From the NCBI GenBank assembly GCA_965178525.1, contig CBCXVS010000057.1, forward strand, positions 1 to 29,587: a stretch of 29,587 nucleotides of DNA. Reading direction: 5' to 3'. Under the pieces are notes generated by a model. That model did no database searches. It was not told the DNA's origin and worked only from the letters and a program-made list of their open reading frames with translations. The stretch comes from CBCXVS01 sp965178525 (lineage in GTDB: Bacteria > Tectomicrobia > Entotheonellia > Entotheonellales > Entotheonellaceae). A program made the position numbers and the translations under genes. Below are positions 24,693-29,587 of the stretch, in pieces; position 1 is the stretch's first letter; each line of letters starts with the position of its first letter.

Positions 24693-25157
24693 TTACCCCG
24701 GCATCAAGTAGGCTCCTAAGGTCTTGTCATACGCTTTGATGTCAGAGAATTCTGCCCCGATGTGCTGGCCATGGACCCAGCGGACAATGGCCCGCTTGTC
24801 CATAGAAGTACGTTGAGCATCATCGAGGATAAACGCAAGCTGGAGCATGTCGTCGATGTGAATCACATGGGGCGTCAACGTGCGAAATCCGATGCCCGAA
24901 AACGATAACGTTTCGATCACCAGCCTGCCGGTTTGTGAGGTTTCCAAGCTCGTGTAAGTCCCGGGTAATCCGGCGTCTTTGCGGTAGAATTTGCGCCCCT
25001 CAAGTATGACGGCGAAGCGATGTCCACACGGACAGTTGACGGTAATGGGGCGATGGATGTGCAGATAATGTTCGACATTAACAATATCGGTTTTATTGCA
25101 CTGTGGGCAGGTAATTGTCACAGTGTTATGGGCATTGAGATAAACTTTGTGCGCCAT
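24693..25157 (-). CDS. Zinc-ribbon plus PilZ domain protein
   Basis: This protein of about 154 residues has an N-terminal zinc-ribbon-like part (ITCPQCNKTDIV, then VNCPCGHRF: CxxC and CxC) joined to a PilZ domain. The PilZ part has the c-di-GMP arginine region RKFYRKDAGLPG (RxxxR type), a modified second motif TLSFSGIGF (usually D/N-x-S-x-x-G) and RAIVRWVHGQHIGAEFSD near the end. It probably senses c-di-GMP; whether binding is kept is unsure because the D/N is replaced. The start is taken as the ATG at 25157 (MAHKVYLN); one 16 codons upstream is possible and neither has a clear ribosome site. It is convergent with the SDR gene. Confidence 0.8.
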   Translation of the reverse strand: MAHKVYLNAHNTVTITCPQCNKTDIVNVEHYLHIHRPITVNCPCGHRFAVILEGRKFYRKDAGLPGTYTSLETSQTGRLVIETLSFSGIGFRTLTPHVIHIDDMLQLAFILDDAQRTSMDKRAIVRWVHGQHIGAEFSDIKAYDKTLGAYLMPG

Positions 25158-25299
25158 TGTATTAGTGTTCGTAGTAGAGGTTGAAACTTCTCGAACAACG
25201 GACATTGACGTACCGTACTACATAAATAATGCCATTCGATTGTGCTCTTGACAGTCTATCGGCGTCAGAAACGGAAAACTTGAGCGTCGCTTGCCCTCT

Positions 25300-25317
25300 C
25301 TTATTCCTAAGAATAAG
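25300..25317. promoter_or_regulatory. Perfect palindrome CTTATTC-CTAA-GAATAAG
   Basis: Seven-base arms around a 4-base centre lie in the 463-base gap between the divergent PilZ and TubC-like genes. The T/A-rich symmetrical form suggests a regulator site for either gene. No protein-coding frame or RNA gene is recognised in the rest of the gap; a TTGACA at about 25252 has no matching -10 box. Confidence 0.4.
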
Positions 25318-25620
25318 GCGATTGCACTTTCTCAGAGTTGAGATGGATTCTACTGCACAGAATCGTGGCAAATCGGCGCGTGCGCCCTCTTAAAGCTACT
25401 ATCAGAGGAAAAACTGTGCCTGCTGTATCGATGGCATGCGGTTTGCTCTGTGGTCCTAGAGCATATCAGAGAAGACGCAATGGCCGAACGCAATGCGCGT
25501 TGAGGCCCTTACATGCCAGATTTTGCGTACCATGTCTAGCTGGGTAGAAGCAGCATGTGGTACGGTTGCGATCCAGATAGATATAGGGCCACCTGTTGGG
25601 CTATAGAGAAGGGCAACAGT

Positions 25621-25959
25621 ATGATTCCCAAACCGTTACACAGTGCTGCCGAAGTGTTGCGTGCACTCGCCTCTTCCGGCTGTCAAGTGCGCATTGAAGA
25701 AAGCGCTCTCGTTGTGCACGATCCTCAAAAAGCACTAACAGAAGATTTGCGCGATCAGATCCATCGACACAAGCTCGCTATCCTTGCGTTGCTCATGCGT
25801 GAAGCTTTACTGCACCTCGTGCGGGTTCTCGATATGGCCCAACCGTCTATCAAAGTCGGGATGCAAGAAGAATATGCGGCGGCTTTGCTCGCGGCGATGC
25901 GCTTAGTTGGAGAGCCGTGGACTGAGGAAGAAGATGAGACGGAATGGTGGCAGGACTAA
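25621..25959 (+). CDS. Stand-alone TubC N-terminal docking-domain-like protein
   Basis: The 112-residue product begins with a TubC_N-like unit (residues about 5-55): SAAEVLRALASSGCQVRIEE, SALVVHDPQKALTEDLRDQI and HRHKLAILALLM. This is the winged alpha-beta-beta-alpha fold that docks hybrid PKS-NRPS enzymes, also found in small proteins near phage or primase genes. The C-terminal half is helical and ends acidic (EEEDETEWWQD). The ATG at 25621 has GAAGGG upstream. No PKS or NRPS gene is in the window, so docking in biosynthesis is only one option; such domains outside clusters have unknown roles. Confidence 0.65.
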   Translation: MIPKPLHSAAEVLRALASSGCQVRIEESALVVHDPQKALTEDLRDQIHRHKLAILALLMREALLHLVRVLDMAQPSIKVGMQEEYAAALLAAMRLVGEPWTEEEDETEWWQD

Positions 25960-25980
25960 GTTGTCGAGCACCGAGACAAC
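25960..25980 (+). terminator. Weak terminator-like hairpin
   Basis: GTTGTC and GACAAC form a 6-bp stem around a 9-base loop directly after the TubC-like gene stop. The T-run (25993-25997) is more than ten bases away, so it may only be an mRNA 3' structure. Confidence 0.3.
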
Positions 25981-26131
25981 ATCCGTTACAGCATTTTTCC
26001 AGAGGAAAGACACGTCATTTTGTCTAGAGACTTCCCTGGGTGCACGATGTGGCGACACAAGGCGTTGACTTCCATCGTTCTGCAGCGATGGGCGGGGAAC
26101 TGTGGCGCATGCCCTGATAGGGATTGCGGTG

Positions 26132-26198
26132 TTGCGTCTTCGCTTTGTTTTGCTACACTCCTGGCTGTTACCGCTCTGCCATTGCATGACAGAAGGAG
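26132..26198 (+). promoter_or_regulatory. purC promoter and ribosome-binding site
   Basis: TTGCGT (26132-26137) and TACACT (26154-26159) are spaced by 16 bases. The ribosome site AGAAGGAG (26191-26198) lies nine bases before the ATG at 26208. A TACACT -10-like box also precedes the TAXI gene. Confidence 0.5.
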
Positions 26199-26207
26199 TT
26201 TGCATCC

Positions 26208-27095
26208 ATGGACACCCTATTCGAGTCCAATTTGCCGAATTTATCCCACCCCCATCGCGGCAAAGTCCGCGATATTTACGAGGTGGATGCTGAGCATCTC
26301 CTCATTGTAGCCACCGATCGCTTGTCCGCCTTCGATGTTGTCCTGCCGACACCGATCCCCGACAAGGGGCGTATCCTGACAGCCATGTCCAATTTTTGGT
26401 GCGCCCACACAGCTCACCTCGTCCCGAATCACCTCACGACCAGATGCCTCGATGAGTGCTTATCCCCTGATGAAGTAGCGCAGGTGCGCGACCGCGCAGT
26501 CGTGGTCCGCCGCATTCCGCCTTTGCCGCTCGAGGCGATCGTGCGAGGCTATCTCTCGGGTTCAGCGTGGGCCGAGTATCAACAGCAGGGCACCGTCTGT
26601 GGCCTGTCGCTTCCGGCTGGCTTACGTGAATCGGACCGTTTACCAGAGCCGATTTTTACCCCGTCAACCAAGGCTCCACAGGGCGACCACGACATCAATA
26701 TTTCTTTTGAGGACATGACCTCCCTGCTCGGGGGCGATACCATGCTGGCCGAATGTGTGCGTGACACCAGCCTCCGCCTCTACAAGACGGGGGCGGCCTA
26801 CGCTTTCAAACGTGACATTATTATTGCCGATACCAAATTCGAATTCGGCATGCTAGATGGTGAGCTATATCTCATTGATGAGGTGTTTACCCCCGATTCC
26901 TCACGTTTTTGGCCACAACTATCGTATGTCCCTGGAAAGGGTCAGCCGAGCTTCGATAAGCAATATGTGCGCGATTACCTGACCAGCATAGGGTGGGACA
27001 AGCGGCCGCCAGCGCCAGCGCTGCCGCCACATGTGGTGGATCAGACAACAGAGAAATACCGTGAGGCGTTCGCTGTTTTGATTGGTTCGGACTAA
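26208..27095 (+). CDS. purC: Phosphoribosylaminoimidazole-succinocarboxamide synthase
   Basis: SAICAR synthase carries out the ATP-dependent ligation of aspartate to CAIR in purine synthesis. The 295-residue protein is of the longer form (the short bacterial one is about 240). Signatures are HRGKVRDIYEV (ATP loop), VATDRLSAFDVVLPTPIPDKG, RGYLSGSAWAEYQ, FTPSTKAPQGDHD, IIADTKFEFGM and LIDEVFTPDSSRFWP. The ATG has a strong AGAAGGAG. The gene stands alone, with its own promoter, and its stop is one base from the stop of pcm on the other strand. It is the clearest housekeeping gene of the window and looks intact. Confidence 0.97.
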   Translation: MDTLFESNLPNLSHPHRGKVRDIYEVDAEHLLIVATDRLSAFDVVLPTPIPDKGRILTAMSNFWCAHTAHLVPNHLTTRCLDECLSPDEVAQVRDRAVVVRRIPPLPLEAIVRGYLSGSAWAEYQQQGTVCGLSLPAGLRESDRLPEPIFTPSTKAPQGDHDINISFEDMTSLLGGDTMLAECVRDTSLRLYKTGAAYAFKRDIIIADTKFEFGMLDGELYLIDEVFTPDSSRFWPQLSYVPGKGQPSFDKQYVRDYLTSIGWDKRPPAPALPPHVVDQTTEKYREAFAVLIGSD

Positions 27096-27096
27096 A

Positions 27097-27768
27097 TCAG
27101 TTCTCCCAACCTTCTTGCCCACGCAGAGGGACGAAGCGACACCGTACGCTGTGCTGTTCGTGCAGCATCTCTGCCTGTTTGGTGATAATCACGAGTTCCT
27201 GCCGGCTCTCGGTACTCACGGGAATAACGAGCCGTCCGCCGTCAGCAAGCTGCGCCAGCAAGGGAGGCGGTGCCTGCGGGGCTGCAGCGGCCACAATAAC
27301 GCGATCATAGGGGGCATGCTGCGGCAAGCCCCGTCCACCATCGCCGACCATGACATCGACATTGGTATACCCTAGCCGGTGTAGTAGGATGCGAGCCTTG
27401 TCCGCTAAGGACGGAAAATATTCGACACTGTGCACATCGGCTACCAAGCGGCTCAGAAGGGCGGTTTGGTAGCCGGATCCCGTGCCAACTTCTAATACCC
27501 GTTCATGACCTTGCAGGGCGAGGTGCTGCAGCATCAAGGCGACTATGTAGGGCTGCGAGATGGATTGGTTTTCTCCTATGGGCAATGGACGATCGCTGTA
27601 GGCTGACGTGCGCCATTCGGGCGGCACGAACAGGTGTCGAGGTACATCGCCCATGACCTGTAAGACACGAATGTCCGTAATATCGCGATGCTGAAGTTGG
27701 TCGCGTACCATGGCCTGCCGAGCAGTAAAATCATCAGGTGCTCTGGTGGTTCCATTCGACGCAGTCAT
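27097..27768 (-). CDS. pcm: Protein-L-isoaspartate O-methyltransferase
   Basis: Pcm methylates isoaspartyl residues in aged proteins with SAM, starting their repair. The protein is 223 residues from the ATG at 27768, preceded by AAGGAG. Motifs are MVRDQLQHRDI, PRHLFVPPEW, the substrate-site PIGENQSISQPYIVALMLQ, SAM motif I VLEVGTGSGYQTALLSRL, motif II HSVEYFPSLADKA and VIVAAAAPQAPPPLLAQL. The length is standard. It is convergent with purC. Upstream lie about 290 bases shared with the divergent TAXI gene. Confidence 0.95.
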   Translation of the reverse strand: MTASNGTTRAPDDFTARQAMVRDQLQHRDITDIRVLQVMGDVPRHLFVPPEWRTSAYSDRPLPIGENQSISQPYIVALMLQHLALQGHERVLEVGTGSGYQTALLSRLVADVHSVEYFPSLADKARILLHRLGYTNVDVMVGDGGRGLPQHAPYDRVIVAAAAPQAPPPLLAQLADGGRLVIPVSTESRQELVIITKQAEMLHEQHSVRCRFVPLRGQEGWEN

Positions 27769-27928
27769 CCCCCACTCCTTACAAGTACCTGGCAGGTCTT
27801 CCATACATAGCATCGCAGTATAGGCATTAGAGCCTCATAGAGCAATGTGAAAATGCGGCGCAAGATCAGAACCCGTGGCTGGGAAGATGAATGAGGTGGA
27901 GGATAGCGATAATAGCGGTATCTTTTTC

Positions 27929-27951
27929 TCGGCATAAAATCCTGTTACACT
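27929..27951 (+). promoter_or_regulatory. Candidate -10 region for the TAXI transporter genes
   Basis: TACACT (27946-27951) lies about 110 bases before the TAXI start, with a weak TTTTTC at -35 spacing just before 27929. The remaining sequence between pcm and the TAXI gene shows no gene. Confidence 0.3.
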
Positions 27952-28059
27952 GGCCCTGCATCAGGGGCCTCTGCGGAGACAAACCAGTCCGTGCAGAGGT
28001 ATGAGACGACCACATTGGGTGTGAAAATACGTGACGTAGGTAAGGGAGGAGGGAAGACC

Positions 28060-29055
28060 ATGGCCAACATGCGTACCTTGCTGTTTGTCGCCGTCGTTGC
28101 TGTGTGTGTGATAACACTCGGAGCCATACAGCCTGATAGGGTTGAGGCCAAGACAACGTTTGTGACTATTGGTACCGGTGGCGTGACGGGGGTGTATTAT
28201 CCGACTGGCGGCGCGATTAGCCGGATGATCAATGCAAAGAGGAAACAGTATGGCATCCGCGCCTCGGTTGAATCTACTGGTGGTTCAGTTTTCAACGTCA
28301 ACGCCATTATGGCCGGTGACTTGGAATTTGGCATTGTCCAGTCTGATCGCCAGTATCAAGCCTGGAAGGGGCTTGCTGAATGGAAGGATAAAGGTCCACA
28401 GAAGGATTTGCGCGCTATCTTTAGCATTCACCCAGAAAGCATTACCCTGGTTGCCTCGGAGAAGAGTGGGATCACCTCCTTAGCCGACCTCAAAGGCAAG
28501 CGCGTCAACATTGGGAATCCGGGCTCAGGCCAGCGGCAAAATTCCATTGATGCCCTCAGTGCTGTCGGGATCGATTACGAAAAAGATTTGCAAGCTGAGG
28601 GGCTCAAGGCCTCTGAAGCGCCCGGCATGTTGCAAGACGGTCGCATCGACGCCTTCTTTTATACCGTCGGACACCCCAGTGGCGCCATCAAGGAAGCTAC
28701 GTCCGGGGCAACAAAGGTCCGGTTTATCCCGGTGGCTGGTGCTGGCATCACTGAGCTGATCGGCAAATTTCCGTATTATGCCAAGGCGACCGTTCCGAAG
28801 CAGTTCTATCCACAGGCACTCAACGCGGAGGATGTCCTGACCTTTGGGGTCAAAGCGACATTTGTGACGTCGATTCGTGTGCCTGAGGAAGTCGTCTATG
28901 CGATGGTGAAAGAGGTCTTTGGCAATCTTGAGGCCTTCAAGAAGCTGCATCCGGCGTATGCTCTGCTGACGAAGGAGAGTATGTTGGAAGGGCTCTCTGC
29001 CCCCCTCCATCCCGGTGCAGAGAAGTATTTTCGTGAAGCCAGACTGAAGCAGTAG
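28060..29055 (+). CDS. TAXI family TRAP transporter solute-binding protein
   Basis: This periplasmic receptor of a tripartite ATP-independent periplasmic transporter, TAXI type, has 331 residues from the ATG at 28060, preceded by GGGAGGAGGGAAG. The signal peptide is RTLLFVAVVAVCVITLG, with cleavage probably after VEA. Family blocks are FVTIGTGGVTGVYYPTGG, ASVESTGGSVFNVNAI, DLEFGIVQSDRQYQAW, GKRVNIGNPGSGQRQNS and FFYTVGHPSGAIKE, the last two from the ligand region. TAXI proteins commonly bind glutamate-like or other carboxylates; the substrate is not set by sequence alone. The fused permease follows about 100 bases downstream. Confidence 0.93.
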   Translation: MANMRTLLFVAVVAVCVITLGAIQPDRVEAKTTFVTIGTGGVTGVYYPTGGAISRMINAKRKQYGIRASVESTGGSVFNVNAIMAGDLEFGIVQSDRQYQAWKGLAEWKDKGPQKDLRAIFSIHPESITLVASEKSGITSLADLKGKRVNIGNPGSGQRQNSIDALSAVGIDYEKDLQAEGLKASEAPGMLQDGRIDAFFYTVGHPSGAIKEATSGATKVRFIPVAGAGITELIGKFPYYAKATVPKQFYPQALNAEDVLTFGVKATFVTSIRVPEEVVYAMVKEVFGNLEAFKKLHPAYALLTKESMLEGLSAPLHPGAEKYFREARLKQ

Positions 29056-29156
29056 CTGATCACGCATGATGCGACTTTGCCTGGGTTGAATAGTCTCCTG
29101 ATGCTCTAGGGGGGCATACTCAGTCGGGGCGTGTCAGCGTTCGGAGGAAGGTGACG

Positions 29157-29521
29157 ATGGCCAGCTCGGATGCTGAAGTGCCAGATGCCGGTCTAGAAGA
29201 AGCAAGACGACTGGCGGAGGAAGAGGAAAGGGGTTTTCGCCACCCCCGCGGGTGGAGCCGGTACCTGGTCCCTACCATCGCGATCTGTTGGTGTCTGTTT
29301 CAATTATCGATCGCGAGCTGGTGGCTTCTGGATGCGGTATTTGTCCGGAGCATCCACTTGGGCTTCGCCATGCTCATCGTCTTTTTGAATATGCCAACCG
29401 TCAAGCGGTTCCGGAGGTGGGCGTTTTTATCAGCGCAGGACCGCATCCCTCTCTCGGATGTTGTCCTGGCACTCGTCGCCTGTTTTGCCGCGCTGTATAT
29501 TAGAGTTGTTCCCAGGTCTTA
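29157..29521 (+). pseudogene. TRAP transporter fused permease (DctQM-type), 3'-truncated
   Basis: This is the N-terminal part of the large fused TRAP permease that pairs with the TAXI receptor. An acidic cytosolic start (MASSDAEVPDAGLEEARRLA) is followed by YLVPTIAICWCLFQLSIASW, SIHLGFAMLIVFLNMPT and SDVVLALVACFAALYI, typical of this family's first helices. The ATG at 29157 follows GGAGGAAGG. After ALYI (about 29500) the sequence departs from the family, reads RVVPRS and stops at the TAG at 29519. The complete family protein is over 600 residues. The break coincides with the end of a TnpB-like fragment on the other strand, so the permease was interrupted by an element extending past the window. 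Confidence 0.82.
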
Positions 29522-29587
29522 GACGAAGGATACCACTTGTCAATGAAAGTGATTGTCACCCCTTTTTTGTTGGCAATATCCACTAAC
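29500..29587 (-). mobile_element. TnpB-like fragment of an IS200/IS605 element, running off the window
   Basis: The minus strand from 29586 to the TAA at 29500-29502 reads LVDIANKKGVTITFIDKWYP then SSKTWEQL-stop. The block hydrophobic-D-x-WYPSSKT is the region just before the zinc-finger CxxC of TnpB (OrfB_IS605). Here the frame ends four residues after SSKT, with no zinc finger or final RuvC Asp, so this is a 3'-truncated tnpB. Its last 12 bases (29501-29512) equal the 12-mer at 63-74. I infer a shortened element whose terminus is joined to the TRAP gene. Confidence 0.6.

Noticed and set aside
1..29587. CRISPR arrays, tRNA and rRNA genes
   Set aside because: No spaced direct repeats and no tRNA or rRNA-like stretches were seen on either strand by eye.

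Overview
This is a gene-rich bacterial chromosome segment of moderately high GC. The gene mix is typical of large-genome environmental or host-associated bacteria: urea ABC transporter and urease, LLM flavin oxidoreductase, SMP-30 lactonase, two cytochromes P450, SDRs, a MucR-type regulator, a TAXI-TRAP transporter and a stand-alone TubC-type docking domain. I suspect a Tectomicrobia/Entotheonella-like or related lineage, but this is a guess from gene families and was not tested. Many genes carry insertions, frameshifts or premature stops, so this is a segment under active transposition and decay, or a draft sequence with some base errors.

Region by region. Bases 1-8495 (+) are a urea uptake and urease operon, urtB(partial)-urtC-urtD-urtE-ureD-ureA-ureB-ureC-ureF-ureG, without ureE. 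urtB is cut at its 5' end, urtC has two in-frame TAG codons, urtD has a one-base frameshift, ureC is split by a 259-bp MITE-like element with a 6-bp target duplication, and ureG stops at a TAG just short of its usual end. The intercistronic spacers hold heptanucleotide tandem repeats. Bases 8606-12564 hold an SDR with an altered active site, an IS110-family element with a candidate bridge-RNA region, and a P450. Bases 12598-15700 hold an SMP-30 lactonase, an HD-domain protein, a small lipoprotein and an orphan secretin N0 domain, with a repeated TTGAGACAC motif between them.

Bases 15791-20116 (+) are an alpha/beta hydrolase - LLM oxidoreductase - PfkB kinase operon. The LLM gene is split by a 1445-bp IS91-family element that sits exactly 5' of a CTTG tetranucleotide, and the kinase has a +1 frameshift. 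Bases 20117-20585 are decayed coding remnants. Bases 20586-25205 hold a MucR-like regulator, a second P450 divergent from a CobW/COG0523 GTPase, a second SDR and a zinc-ribbon-PilZ protein. Bases 25621-29521 hold the TubC-like small protein, purC, pcm (convergent), a TAXI solute-binding protein and the start of its TRAP permease. That permease is cut off by a TnpB-like (IS200/IS605) fragment on the minus strand running off the window.

Two links stand out. The same 12-mer (GGAACAACTCTA) marks the truncation point of urtB at the left edge and of the TRAP permease at the right edge, suggesting two copies of one element family. In both split metabolic genes (ureC and the LLM gene), removing the inferred element restores one uninterrupted reading frame of normal family length, so both insertions look recent and their boundaries can be given to the base.
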